NCBI GenBank assembly: GCA_905478665.1
Contig: CAJQJL010000159.1
Coordinates: forward strand, 1 to 40,745
Length of the DNA stretch: 40,745 nt
Direction: 5' to 3'
From: an uncultured Flavobacteriales bacterium
GTDB taxonomy: Bacteria; Bacteroidota; Bacteroidia; Flavobacteriales_D; Crocinitomicaceae
In this document: in pieces, positions 14,676 through 23,904 of the stretch
How positions within the stretch are numbered: the stretch's first letter is position 1
Layout: each line of letters starts with the position of its first letter
Made by a program: the position numbers and the translations under genes
The notes under the pieces: model-generated
Told to the model about the DNA's origin: nothing
Database searches by the model: none
Seen by the model: the letters and a program-made list of their open reading frames with translations, nothing else

Positions 14676-16727
14676 TTAACTACTCTGATCCAGCTTTCGA
14701 ACCATGGTTAAAATCGTAGCCAATGCAACCGTTTCACCTGTTTCATCATACACATCAACGAGGAATTTAACGATTCCTTTAGCAATGTCCTCTTCGTCCT
14801 TCTTTTCCTGATCGATCTTTTCTTTTACCGTGAAGCGAACACCTAATGTTGCTCCAGCATAGACAGGCTTTGTAAATCGTGCCTCGTCGATACCGTAATT
14901 CAATAAAACAGGTCCTTTCTTCGGATCAACGAACAAACCAGCCGCTTTCGATAAGACAAAATATCCGTGTGCTACGCGCTCTTCGAAAATGGTTCCATCC
15001 AATGACGTTTCATCCATGTGCGCATAGAAGTTATCCCCTGAAACATTCGCAAAATTCACAATGTCCGTTGTCGTTACCGTGTGCTTATGCGTGAAGACCG
15101 TTTCCCCAACCACCAATTCCTCAAAATGCTTTCTAAACACATGTGGATTTGCTTCAGGCTGTGCTGCACCCACTTGAAATTGCTCAGTGATATGTGTGAT
15201 AGTCGTTGGGTGTCCCTGAATAGCTGTACGCTGCATGTAATGCAAAACACCACGCTTTCCACCCATTTCTTCACCACCACCAGCACGTCCTGGACCACCG
15301 TGAGTTAGTAAAGGCATTGGAGAACCGTGTCCAGTACTTTCCTTGGCACAATCCTTATTCAGCACCAAGATACGCCCGTGCATACTTGCCGCGTTAATCA
15401 CATATTCTTTCGCTTCTTCATCATTTGGTGTTACGATAGACGACACCAAAGATCCTTTCCCCATGCGCGATAACTCAATGGCATCATCCATGGATTTATA
15501 AGGCATTATCGTCGATACTGGACCGAAAGCCTCAATATTATGTACGTCTGTTTTTGTATATGGGTCATCGTTGTAGAACAAAATCGGCGAAAAGAATGCG
15601 CCTTTATCCTTGTCTGCTCCAAGCACTTCAAACTCATCCATGTTTCCAAAGACAATATCCTGTGACTTTGCCAACAACTCTACGCTTTCACGAACCCGAT
15701 CCACTTGAGTACGCGTTGCAAGAGCCCCCATGCGCACACCTTCTTGGCTCGGATCTCCAATTTTCGTTGAAGCCAACCGCGCCGAAATCCCTTTTTGCAC
15801 TTCATCAACAAGGTTTTCTGGCACAAGAATCCTTCTTACGGCAGTACATTTCTGTCCCGCTTTCACTGTAATTTCCCTTACCGTTTCTTTGATAAACAAA
15901 TCAAACTCTGCTGTTCCTGGTGTTGCGTGTTGACCTAGAATTGTTGCGTTCAACGAATCAGCTTCCAAATTGAATGGAACGCTTTCTTCCAATATTCTTG
16001 GCAATCCTTTTAGAATTTTACCCGTATGTGCGCTTCCTGTAAAAGTCACGACGTCTTCAGAGCCTACATGGTCTATTATTCCTCGTCCAAGTCCACATAC
16101 AAGTTGCAAAGAACCTTCAGGTAAGATTTTTGAAGCGATAATATCGCGCACCATCACCTCAGTTAAGTAACAAGTGTATTCTGACGGTTTAACGATGGCT
16201 GGCACTCCAGCCATCAAATTCACCGCAATTTTCTCAAGCATTCCCCAAATCGGGAAGTTAAACGCATTGATATGCACAGCGACACCTCGTTTCGGAACTT
16301 GAATATGGTGTCCAATAAATGATCCTTCCTTTGAAAGTGGCGCAGTTACACCATCCACATTGTAGGGTAAATCTGGAAACTGTCTTCTAAGTGATGCATT
16401 GGCAAATAAATTCCCGATTCCCCCTTCAATATCAATCCATGAATCAATCTTCGTTGCTCCCGTCCATGCGCTGACTTCGTAGTACTTTTTTTTGCGATCC
16501 ATTAAATGAAAAGCCAATGCTTTCAACATTCGCCCGCGTTCCTGAAAAGTCATTTTTCGAAGCTTCTCTCCGCCTGTTTTTCTTCCGTATACTAATGCTG
16601 CTTCGTAATCGATTCCAGCACTTGAAGCTTCTCCAATTTTGTCGCCTGTAATTGCATTGTATAAATTTGTTTCAACACCCTCTCCATCAATCCATTCCCC
16701 TCCTATATAACTTTGATATCGTTGCAT
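14676..16727 (-). CDS. paaZ: PaaZ-like bifunctional aldehyde dehydrogenase / enoyl-CoA hydratase, 683 aa
   Basis: Length and domain order match PaaZ (E. coli ~681 aa). The N-terminal aldehyde dehydrogenase has catalytic Glu256 (NLEADSLN) and Cys294 (AGQKCTAVRR) plus the nucleotide-binding FTGSAHTGK. A C-terminal MaoC-type hydratase (~540-675) carries NVSGDNFYAHMDE. In phenylacetate degradation the hydratase opens oxepin-CoA and the dehydrogenase oxidises the semialdehyde. No other paa genes are in the window, so the rest of the pathway lies elsewhere or the enzyme serves another CoA aldehyde. It is probably monocistronic. Confidence 0.93.
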   Translation of the reverse strand: MQRYQSYIGGEWIDGEGVETNLYNAITGDKIGEASSAGIDYEAALVYGRKTGGEKLRKMTFQERGRMLKALAFHLMDRKKKYYEVSAWTGATKIDSWIDIEGGIGNLFANASLRRQFPDLPYNVDGVTAPLSKEGSFIGHHIQVPKRGVAVHINAFNFPIWGMLEKIAVNLMAGVPAIVKPSEYTCYLTEVMVRDIIASKILPEGSLQLVCGLGRGIIDHVGSEDVVTFTGSAHTGKILKGLPRILEESVPFNLEADSLNATILGQHATPGTAEFDLFIKETVREITVKAGQKCTAVRRILVPENLVDEVQKGISARLASTKIGDPSQEGVRMGALATRTQVDRVRESVELLAKSQDIVFGNMDEFEVLGADKDKGAFFSPILFYNDDPYTKTDVHNIEAFGPVSTIMPYKSMDDAIELSRMGKGSLVSSIVTPNDEEAKEYVINAASMHGRILVLNKDCAKESTGHGSPMPLLTHGGPGRAGGGEEMGGKRGVLHYMQRTAIQGHPTTITHITEQFQVGAAQPEANPHVFRKHFEELVVGETVFTHKHTVTTTDIVNFANVSGDNFYAHMDETSLDGTIFEERVAHGYFVLSKAAGLFVDPKKGPVLLNYGIDEARFTKPVYAGATLGVRFTVKEKIDQEKKDEEDIAKGIVKFLVDVYDETGETVALATILTMVRKLDQSS

Positions 16728-16747
16728 TTTTTCTTAGTTTTACACCG

Positions 16748-16755
16748 CTAAGATA
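16748..16755 (-). promoter_or_regulatory. -7 box of the paaZ-like gene
   Basis: TATCTTAG on the minus strand, one mismatch to TAnnTTTG, ending 20 nt before the ATG at 16727. It sits in the 39 bp divergent gap. Confidence 0.4.
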
Positions 16756-16766
16756 GCCATTATTCC

Positions 16767-17192
16767 ATGACCACTGAAAAACTAAACACGAACGTTTTCA
16801 AAGCAAAGCTTATCGCTGAAAAAGTGGAGTACGGCGTAACCTTCCACATGTACAGCAACCGTATTTTTCATGTCAACATTCCTAGATTCCATAAAATTGG
16901 GCGAAATATTATTGATGCTGGTTATGCTTTTTTAGATGAAAATGGAGGTGGAGAGTATTACAACATTTATCAGTTCAATTCATTCTCAGATGTTGAACCT
17001 GAAATTCGTGAATGGGCAGCAGATTCAAGTGGAAATAGTTACACTTTCACGGACGCAATTGTTATTGGTAGTCTTTCCCAAAAAATAATCAGCGATTTCT
17101 ATTTAAAGTTTAACAAGCCCATCAAACCAACCAAAATTTTCTATTCGATGGAAAAGGCTATTGAGTGGACCTTAATTCAAATGGATGATTAG
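16767..17192 (+). CDS. STAS/SpoIIAA-like small protein, 141 aa
   Basis: A cytosolic alpha/beta protein without signal or membrane segment. The length, the KIGRNIIDAGYAFLDENGGG stretch and the final helix (YSMEKAIEWTLIQM) resemble the STAS-like proteins common in Bacteroidota (DUF7793 type), though no catalytic motif is visible. It is divergent from the paaZ-like gene with 39 bp between starts, and convergent with the decarboxylase gene. The family assignment is tentative. Confidence 0.8.
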   Translation: MTTEKLNTNVFKAKLIAEKVEYGVTFHMYSNRIFHVNIPRFHKIGRNIIDAGYAFLDENGGGEYYNIYQFNSFSDVEPEIREWAADSSGNSYTFTDAIVIGSLSQKIISDFYLKFNKPIKPTKIFYSMEKAIEWTLIQMDD

Positions 17193-17232
17193 ATTGCTTT
17201 TTGTATCGTACACTTCGACTTCGCATACATAA

Positions 17233-18462
17233 TTACACCGCCATGCTCTCCTTCAACACATTCAAAAAGGGTTCAATCTTTTCAATCGTGACGTGATCCA
17301 TTACCACAATCTTAAACCAACGTGGGTTTGTGTGACTGTCGGGAACAAGTCCAAAACGTTCGGCCATTTCGTGTGTGATAAATGAACTTCTGATTGTAAC
17401 AATGTTACTGTGCGGATTTCTGAAATAGGAAATTTGAAGCGCATCAAGTTCTACACAAAACCAATCTGTTCGTTTCTGAAGAATGAATATTTTCTCCATC
17501 CAACCGTGCGGACCGTATTTCGACAAGATCATCCAAATTGATACAGCATTTGCTCCTGAGCGACTACCAATTAATGTGCTGTCTTCACCCTCCACATAAC
17601 TTGCCTCCTTTGTTGTTGCATGATGCATCAGCCCTTTGCGGATTAAGAAAATTCCAGTACCGTAGGGAGCCTGCGCCATTTTGTGTGCATCGAGCGTCAC
17701 CGAAGTAATGTATTTATTCGCAAAATTCAACTCATTTTCAGGATTAGAAAAAGGATAATAGAACCCACCAAAAGCTCCATCAACGTGCATTTTAAACGTG
17801 AGGTTTTGTTCCTCTAGAACATCTGTGTATGCACGATAATCATCAACAGATCCGAACATGGTAGTCATCATATTCACCACAACTATGAAATACTTTGCTC
17901 CATTGTTACGCGCAACGGCAATTGCCTCCTCGACCGTTTTTTTACTTATTTCTGGTGAATCAGTCGCAGTCTTGACCTTGTACACAGAAATATTGAGAAG
18001 GTTGGCCGCTTTGTCCATTGAATAATGGCTGTCGTCGCTACATAAAATTGCGATCTCACTGTGCTTGGCCGTATATTCATTCAAGAACAAATTCCGATAG
18101 ATCCAAATAGCCTGAATGTTCGCTTCTGTTCCGCCAGATGCTACGTAACCGTCACAACTGTTTGGTTCTGCTTTTAAAATATCCTCGGCACATAAGGCAA
18201 TTACATCACGCTCTATTTCCTGCGTTCCAGCGAAAAAACTTTCAGAACTATCCAAGGTATGACATCCAATATGATTTGGATTGTTTACCAAGGTGGTTAA
18301 AAATGGTGCATCTTTCAAAATTGAATCATCTTGTGAAAAGACCCTTGGGTCTAAATACGATGCAGGAACACCTAAGACCTCTTCCTGCACATAATTTCGA
18401 TTCTTCCGAAGTGCTTCGCCTACTCTTTCCTGAATCGCCGATTGTTCCTTCTTACTCCACAT
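17233..18462 (-). CDS. Group II PLP-dependent amino acid decarboxylase, 409 aa
   Basis: Fold-type I signature: SGGTEANIQA (109-118), the PLP-stacking histidine in DDSHYSM (His146), Asp228 in HVDGAFGG, and the cofactor lysine in TLDAHKMAQAPYGTG (Lys261). The spacing fits the histidine/tyrosine/aspartate decarboxylase group (MfnA- or Hdc-like), releasing CO2 to give an amine or beta-alanine. The substrate cannot be told from the motifs. It is cytosolic, a single gene, transcribed away from the isoaspartyl peptidase gene. Confidence 0.9.
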   Translation of the reverse strand: MWSKKEQSAIQERVGEALRKNRNYVQEEVLGVPASYLDPRVFSQDDSILKDAPFLTTLVNNPNHIGCHTLDSSESFFAGTQEIERDVIALCAEDILKAEPNSCDGYVASGGTEANIQAIWIYRNLFLNEYTAKHSEIAILCSDDSHYSMDKAANLLNISVYKVKTATDSPEISKKTVEEAIAVARNNGAKYFIVVVNMMTTMFGSVDDYRAYTDVLEEQNLTFKMHVDGAFGGFYYPFSNPENELNFANKYITSVTLDAHKMAQAPYGTGIFLIRKGLMHHATTKEASYVEGEDSTLIGSRSGANAVSIWMILSKYGPHGWMEKIFILQKRTDWFCVELDALQISYFRNPHSNIVTIRSSFITHEMAERFGLVPDSHTNPRWFKIVVMDHVTIEKIEPFLNVLKESMAV

Positions 18463-18686
18463 TTGCTAGTTTTTGTGCAAATAACGGAAAGGCTGCAGTC
18501 GACAACAATGACTTTGGTCACTTTTGCATTCTTTTCTGTCATAGGCGAGACTGAATAATTTTTACAATCTGTACTTCACCATAAAGCTTATTTATGAAAG
18601 AATTACTAAAATTCTGTTCGTATTATAGAAGGAACACTCCCAAATAGGATTTTAGAAATTTGTACCTTGGGCTAAATTCTGCGATA

Positions 18687-19733
18687 ATGAGACTCGTATT
18701 CATACTAAGCTTTGTACTTATGGCACTTTCTACCAACGCTCAAACTAGCGCTTCCGATAAAAAAGTAGTACTTGTAATTCACGGTGGTGCCGGCACCATT
18801 TTAAAGAAAAATATGTCTCCTGAAAAGGAAGAAGCGTATACTGCCAAATTGGAAGAAGCACTAAAAGCCGGTTACGGAGTTCTTGATAGCGGAGGAACAA
18901 GTGTTGATGCGGTTCAGGCGGCTATCAATATTATGGAAGATTCTCCTCTTTTTAATGCTGGGAAAGGCGCAGTATACACGAATGCCGAAACGCAAGAAAT
19001 GGACGCTTCCATCATGAATGGAAAGGACAAAAATGCAGGTGCCGTTGGCGGCGTGAGTACAGTAAAAAATCCTATCAATGCGGCCATTGCAGTAATGGAT
19101 AAGTCTGAACACGTACTATTAACTGGCGAAGGCGCTGAAGAGTTTGCGGGGAAGAACGGTGTAGAAATCGTTGACACTTCCTACTTTAGAAGTGACGTAC
19201 GTCTCAAGCAACTCAAGCGGGTTCAGGACAAAGAAAAAATGGTACTGGATCACGATGGAGACCGCGGAGATGTAAATTCTTCAGAAGATGAATTCAACAT
19301 CGATTATATTGAAGATAAGAAATTTGGAACAGTCGGAGCAGTAGCCCTCGACAAGGAAGGAAATCTTGCAGCTGGAACATCCACTGGAGGAATGACAAAT
19401 AAGCGCTACAACCGTGTTGGAGATTCACCGATTATTGGCGCGGGAACGTACGCTGATAATTCATGTTGCGGAGTCTCCTGTACTGGACACGGTGAATACT
19501 TCATTCGAAATGTTGTTGCGTACGACGTTTGTGCAATGATGAATTATCAAGAAGTCTCCACATTTGTCGCAGCCCAAAGAGCCATTGATAAACAAACTGA
19601 TTTTGGTGGTAGTGGTGGCTTAATTGCACTAGATCGAGAAGGAAACGTCGCCATGCCATTCAACACGGCAGGGATGTATCGTGGTTATATCACCGAAGAT
19701 GGAGAGCTATTCATTGGAATCTACGGAGAATAA
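18687..19733 (+). CDS. Isoaspartyl peptidase / L-asparaginase (Ntn hydrolase), exported, 348 aa
   Basis: The ATG at 18687 is preferred over an upstream TTG (18660) because it starts directly with a signal peptide (MRLVFILSFVLMALSTNAQ). The plant-type asparaginase family is shown by VIHGGAGT, PLFNAGKGAVYT, MDASIMNG, the autocleavage nucleophile Thr215 in KFGTVGAVALD, and TSTGGMTNKRYNRVGDSPI. The precursor cleaves itself before Thr215 into alpha and beta subunits, then removes N-terminal isoaspartyl residues or hydrolyses asparagine. The signal peptide implies periplasmic action. A possible -7 box (TACCTTGG, 18663-18670) precedes it. The membrane protein gene downstream begins 10 bp later. Confidence 0.94.
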   Translation: MRLVFILSFVLMALSTNAQTSASDKKVVLVIHGGAGTILKKNMSPEKEEAYTAKLEEALKAGYGVLDSGGTSVDAVQAAINIMEDSPLFNAGKGAVYTNAETQEMDASIMNGKDKNAGAVGGVSTVKNPINAAIAVMDKSEHVLLTGEGAEEFAGKNGVEIVDTSYFRSDVRLKQLKRVQDKEKMVLDHDGDRGDVNSSEDEFNIDYIEDKKFGTVGAVALDKEGNLAAGTSTGGMTNKRYNRVGDSPIIGAGTYADNSCCGVSCTGHGEYFIRNVVAYDVCAMMNYQEVSTFVAAQRAIDKQTDFGGSGGLIALDREGNVAMPFNTAGMYRGYITEDGELFIGIYGE

Positions 19734-19743
19734 TTTTTCTTAA

Positions 19744-21264
19744 ATGTCCCGAATTCCTAAAGCACAAATTTCGCAATTTCTTGTTTCAAGAAGCTTCATG
19801 GTTTTCTACGCGCTTGCTGTTTTCACGTATGTGCTTTTAAGGTCCTACAACCTATCCTATACTTTTGATGAGATCAGTTCGATGCAGATAGCCAACGGAG
19901 ACGATTGGTATATGTTTACGACAAACTCCAACAATCATATTCTAAATACCGCCTTGATGAGGGCGTCGCTTTGGCTTTTTGACGTTTCGGAATTTACGCT
20001 TCGTCTTCCCAATGCTTTGGGCTGTCTGTTTTTTCTCGGATTCGCCTACAAGATTGGACATTTTCTGGGAAACAAAAAACTATTCTTCACCCTCGTCCTG
20101 CTTACTACAATGCCTTTTCTGATCGACTTCTTCAGTCTGGCAAGAGGCTACGGTTTAGCACTGGGATTTATGCTTGCAAGTCTTTATTATGCGCTCAAGT
20201 ATCGGCAGTCGAAACACGTGCTCCTGGCTTTGGCTTCTACCCTATTTGCAATGCTTGCTGTCCTTTCCAATTTTACCCTTTTCAACTATTTTCTTGCGCT
20301 CATCTGCGTTCTTTTGTTCATCACTTTCCTAGCTGATCATTCACGGGTCAAAAAGCTGATTTCAATTTTGGTCATTCTTACTACGACAGGAATTTTCCTT
20401 TACACATTGACTCCCTTACTTTTCGAACTAAAAAATGGAGGTCAACTTTACTTCGGTGGAAGAACAGGCTTTGTATACGACGTAGTCTATTCATTGGGAC
20501 GCTGCTTTGCCTACAATCAACTTAGCGTTGGACTTGGCGAGTTTCTCTTCGCTCTTCTCTTCGGGTTGGCAGGAATCATTGCTCTTTGGAGTTCAATCCG
20601 TGCACTATTCAAGAGGCAGCTGACGAGCAATGCGATTCTTTCCATACTATTTGTCCTTTGTTGCATAGCGCCAATCCTTCAGCATCTTTTATTTGATACA
20701 AATTATCCTGCAGAACGTACGGCAGCAATGTACTACCCGCTAATTATTCTTGTGTTAATCACTGGGCTCAAGCGAGAAACGCAAACTCAAAAATGGTTTT
20801 TGAATGGAATGACTGTGCTCTTTGCACTTCATTTTGCATTTTCCATCAATCTCCAATCATTCTATTCATGGCGCTTTGACAGTGAATCCAAAACAGTTGT
20901 AGAAATTCTGAACAAAGAACCAAAGGAAATACATTTGGGTGTAGATTACCTCTATATGCCTTCCTTGCATTTTTATCGTCAATTGGAAGAAATGCATGAC
21001 TTTCACATTGAACAAGTTGTTGATTGTTGGGAGTATGATTTGAACCTTGAAGAATTGGATCCGTACTATTTTGGTGCAGGAGAAAGTTCAAAAACAGGGT
21101 TGACTTATAAAGACGGGATGAAGATCGCATCATCCAATATGGACTACTACTACCTCCATCAATTCGTTGTTGATGAACTGAAACGTCTAAACTTTAAGGT
21201 GAAGACTATTGCTCGCTACGACAACGCACGATCCTCATTGATTACACTCCGCGCACCTCAATAA
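19744..21264 (+). CDS. GT-C-fold membrane glycosyltransferase (PMT_2-like), 506 aa
   Basis: A membrane protein with about 10-12 helices. The acidic motif YTFDE (Asp42-Glu43) after the first helix is where polyprenyl-phosphate-sugar-dependent GT-C enzymes (ArnT/PMT type) carry their catalytic aspartate. The soluble C-terminal tail (~385-506) is probably periplasmic. It likely transfers a sugar from a lipid carrier to an envelope acceptor; donor and acceptor unknown. It follows the asparaginase gene by 10 bp and may share its transcript, though a functional link is not obvious. Confidence 0.82.
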   Translation: MSRIPKAQISQFLVSRSFMVFYALAVFTYVLLRSYNLSYTFDEISSMQIANGDDWYMFTTNSNNHILNTALMRASLWLFDVSEFTLRLPNALGCLFFLGFAYKIGHFLGNKKLFFTLVLLTTMPFLIDFFSLARGYGLALGFMLASLYYALKYRQSKHVLLALASTLFAMLAVLSNFTLFNYFLALICVLLFITFLADHSRVKKLISILVILTTTGIFLYTLTPLLFELKNGGQLYFGGRTGFVYDVVYSLGRCFAYNQLSVGLGEFLFALLFGLAGIIALWSSIRALFKRQLTSNAILSILFVLCCIAPILQHLLFDTNYPAERTAAMYYPLIILVLITGLKRETQTQKWFLNGMTVLFALHFAFSINLQSFYSWRFDSESKTVVEILNKEPKEIHLGVDYLYMPSLHFYRQLEEMHDFHIEQVVDCWEYDLNLEELDPYYFGAGESSKTGLTYKDGMKIASSNMDYYYLHQFVVDELKRLNFKVKTIARYDNARSSLITLRAPQ

Positions 21265-21277
21265 GTGCAACAGGTTT

Positions 21278-21463
21278 TTACAATTCTTCCACAGGTGCAT
21301 CCGCAGCACATTTCTTTACCGCTTCAATGCCCTTTTTACAATTCTGTAGTGTTGTATACCCCTCGCCATTGCAAATAATTTCGCCATTTGCCGCTCTTAA
21401 ACGAAAATAAAACTGATCGTCCTTACCCTTAAAAATCTGAAATTTTGGATTATTCATAGTCAT
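21278..21463 (-). CDS. YegP-like DUF1508 protein, 61 aa
   Basis: A single DUF1508 (YegP) unit: FQIFKGKDDQFYFRLRAANG, then GEGYTTLQNCKKGIEAVKK. Family members are small cytosolic alpha/beta proteins of unclear role, often as tandem repeats; this has one unit. An in-frame ATG two codons in (21457) is an equally plausible start. It is convergent with the glycosyltransferase gene. Confidence 0.9.
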   Translation of the reverse strand: MTMNNPKFQIFKGKDDQFYFRLRAANGEIICNGEGYTTLQNCKKGIEAVKKCAADAPVEEL

Positions 21464-21517
21464 GTGCTTTTATCAATGTTACTGAAATTCTCATTCAATT
21501 CCCATGACAAATATCAG

Positions 21518-22513
21518 CTACATGACAAACTTTAATTCGCGGGCATTTTCTTTGATCCAATCCAGTTTATCACGAATCTCCTGAAGATCAAAAGAGGTGA
21601 CCAATTGCATGCGATGCTCTTTGAAATGTGAGATCCCTTTGAAGTAATTGGTATAGTGGCGTTTCATTTCTGCAATCCCCAAGGTTTCTCCTTTCCACTT
21701 CACACTCATCTCCAAATGACGAATTGCTGCATCAACGCGATCTTCAACCGTTGGCTGTGCGAGGTGTTCACCTGTCTTTGCAAAATGTTTGATTTCATTA
21801 AAAATCCATGGGTAGCCAATACTAGCTCGTCCAATCATTATTCCATCGACACCGTATTTATTCTTGTATTCCACAGCCTTTTCCGGAGAATCAATATCAC
21901 CATTTCCAAAAACTGGAATGTTCATTCGGGCATTGTTTTTTATGTCTGCGATTAAACTCCAATCTGCTTCGCCCTTGTACATTTGTTTTCGCGTTCTGCC
22001 ATGCACAGAAATTGCTTCAATACCGACATCTTGAAGTCGCTCAGCTACCTCAACGACATGCTTTGAATTATCATCCCAACCCAATCGTGTTTTCACTGTT
22101 ACAGGAAGTTTCGTTGCGTTGACAATCTCTCTGGTCATTGAGATCATTTTGGGAATGTCCTGCAATATTCCAGCTCCAGCGCCTTTGCACGCAACCTTCT
22201 TCACCGGACAGCCATAATTGATGTCAATAATATCAGGGTTGGTCTTTTCAATAATTTCTGCCGAGCGACGCATACTTTCAATGTCGTATCCAAAAATCTG
22301 AATCCCGATTGGTCGTTCGTACTCATAGATGTCCAACTTCTGAACACTTTTTGCGGCATCACGAATCAAGCCCTCCGAAGAGATGAATTCGGTATACATC
22401 AAATCTGCCCCGTGCTCTTTACACAAGGCACGAAAGGGTGGATCGCTAACATCCTCCATAGGAGCAAGCAGTAATGGGAAATCCCCCAAATCTATGTCAC
22501 GTATTTTTGCCAT
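21518..22513 (-). CDS. dusB: tRNA-dihydrouridine synthase, 331 aa
   Basis: FMN-dependent TIM-barrel enzyme that reduces uridine in the tRNA D-loop. Diagnostic stretches are LLLAPMEDVSDPPFR, DINYGCPVKKV with catalytic Cys102, VKTRLGWDD, ISVHGRTRKQMYKG, NGDI and GIMIGRASIGYPW. The start at 22513 (MAKIRD) is chosen over 22522 because the -7 box ends 6 nt upstream of it. This suggests a near-leaderless transcript. Symbol follows the DusB-type motif order; Dus subclass is not proven. Confidence 0.94.
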   Translation of the reverse strand: MAKIRDIDLGDFPLLLAPMEDVSDPPFRALCKEHGADLMYTEFISSEGLIRDAAKSVQKLDIYEYERPIGIQIFGYDIESMRRSAEIIEKTNPDIIDINYGCPVKKVACKGAGAGILQDIPKMISMTREIVNATKLPVTVKTRLGWDDNSKHVVEVAERLQDVGIEAISVHGRTRKQMYKGEADWSLIADIKNNARMNIPVFGNGDIDSPEKAVEYKNKYGVDGIMIGRASIGYPWIFNEIKHFAKTGEHLAQPTVEDRVDAAIRHLEMSVKWKGETLGIAEMKRHYTNYFKGISHFKEHRMQLVTSFDLQEIRDKLDWIKENARELKFVM

Positions 22514-22519
22514 GCGGTA

Positions 22520-22527
22520 CAAAGATA
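22520..22527 (-). promoter_or_regulatory. -7 box of dus gene (near-leaderless)
   Basis: TATCTTTG on the minus strand, exact consensus, ending 6 nt before the ATG at 22513. No clear -33 TTTG at the usual distance. Confidence 0.55.
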
Positions 22528-22569
22528 AAGCGATTTGCTTAGGGAAGATTCATTTCCCAATGAAAAAGA

Positions 22570-22595
22570 AACCGTAGCCTGTGATAGCTACGGTT
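22570..22595 (-). terminator. Rho-independent terminator after the 413-aa gene
   Basis: AACCGTAGC / GCTACGGTT, 9-bp stem with an 8-nt loop. On the minus strand it is followed by TCTTTTTCATT. It lies 48 bp beyond the stop of the 22643-23884 gene and upstream of the dus promoter. Confidence 0.75.
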
Positions 22596-22642
22596 CCAAC
22601 TATGACATCCTGTTACAGATATCGGAAAAAACGCCTTATGAA

Positions 22643-23884
22643 CTAGCGTTCAGCTCCTGGGATGTATTCCACCTTTTCGGGAAATGATAAATCGAACCAA
22701 TGGTTATACCTGATGATTGCTTCAAACCTGCTAAGTGTTCCGTCTTTCAATTCTTGTGCTATCTCTGGACAATCTTCCATTAAATCCAAAAATACATTTG
22801 TTGAAGGTCCACCAATGATAGAACCATACGCCGTCCCACCAAGTTTTTGCGTTTGTTCGTAGGTTTGATAGGTCACATTTTCATTTGAATTCACTTTCAC
22901 CATGTTCACAAAGGTGTGGATCGCCCCTTCGGAAGTCACAATTCTCCATCCTACATTCTTGATGTTGGCGAACAGTTGCCCTCCGACATAAAAGGCTTGA
23001 ATTTGATCTTTTGGAACAAATTTTAAGTAATTCGGTTCACTATCAATATTGAGTACATCAACGGCTGTATTGTTCGCTTCCTTACAGATGAATAGACTTG
23101 CGCCAGCCGCAAAATCTCCCACAAAGAACTCTGGTTTCTGATAAGCTATTACCGCTTCAATTTTCTCTCCAACATGCGTAATATAGTACCCCTGAAGCGG
23201 CATATTTACTTGGTCATGGTGATAGTACTTCGAAGATTTATCAATGCCCTGCATGGGGAATGGTGTTGCCAAATATCCTTTTCTGAGTGCATTTATGGAG
23301 TCCCTTTTCGCCCCTTCAACTTCACCTAGTGCTATCAGCGAGTCTTGTTTTTCACCAATAGCCTCTAACTTCCCAAGAAATCCATTCTCTGCTTTCTCTT
23401 TTCGAGCCTGACGATTGGCAATAATACCTTGGACACCTGCTCCTCTTGGATCGATTCCATCTCCCATGTACCAACTAATATTTGTTTGTACACAATTCGT
23501 CAAAACATATTGAAAGTCTCCAACCTTATTTGTATAATTCACGACGATGTCCGCGGTCTTAACAGGAGATTCTTTGACATTCGTCAATTCAATACTCCCT
23601 TGCGTTCCAAAAACTCCGTTGTCCATAATGAATGTAACGTCCTCTTTAAGAATTGCAAGGTTCGCCTCTTGTTGCTTCTGGAGTTCCTCTACCGAAACGC
23701 CTGTTTTTTCACTGATGAATTTCAGCGCAGCATCATCTGCACACGTCTTTTCAATGTACGCCATGCTCATGATTGCTTTTTTTGCAAATTTTTCGTGATC
23801 GTATGTTTTCTTTGGCTTCTGCGAAAGTCCGATCATCGGCAGTGTGATTGCCACGATTAATGCAAGTGTGTTTTTTCCTTTCAT
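22643..23884 (-). CDS. Exported protein of unknown function, 413 aa
   Basis: An N-terminal signal peptide (MKGKNTLALIVAITLPMIGLSQ) predicts export. The mature protein is a mixed helix/strand protein with a coiled stretch around residues 165-200 (ARKEKAENGFLGKLEAIGEK, then DSLIALGEVEGAKRDSI) and no motif I recognise. It lies 20 bp after a lipoprotein gene and shares its promoter, and a terminator follows. The pair probably work together in the envelope, but nothing in the sequence says how. Confidence 0.88.
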   Translation of the reverse strand: MKGKNTLALIVAITLPMIGLSQKPKKTYDHEKFAKKAIMSMAYIEKTCADDAALKFISEKTGVSVEELQKQQEANLAILKEDVTFIMDNGVFGTQGSIELTNVKESPVKTADIVVNYTNKVGDFQYVLTNCVQTNISWYMGDGIDPRGAGVQGIIANRQARKEKAENGFLGKLEAIGEKQDSLIALGEVEGAKRDSINALRKGYLATPFPMQGIDKSSKYYHHDQVNMPLQGYYITHVGEKIEAVIAYQKPEFFVGDFAAGASLFICKEANNTAVDVLNIDSEPNYLKFVPKDQIQAFYVGGQLFANIKNVGWRIVTSEGAIHTFVNMVKVNSNENVTYQTYEQTQKLGGTAYGSIIGGPSTNVFLDLMEDCPEIAQELKDGTLSRFEAIIRYNHWFDLSFPEKVEYIPGAER

Positions 23885-23904
23885 AACTTGAATTATTGGT
23901 GTGA

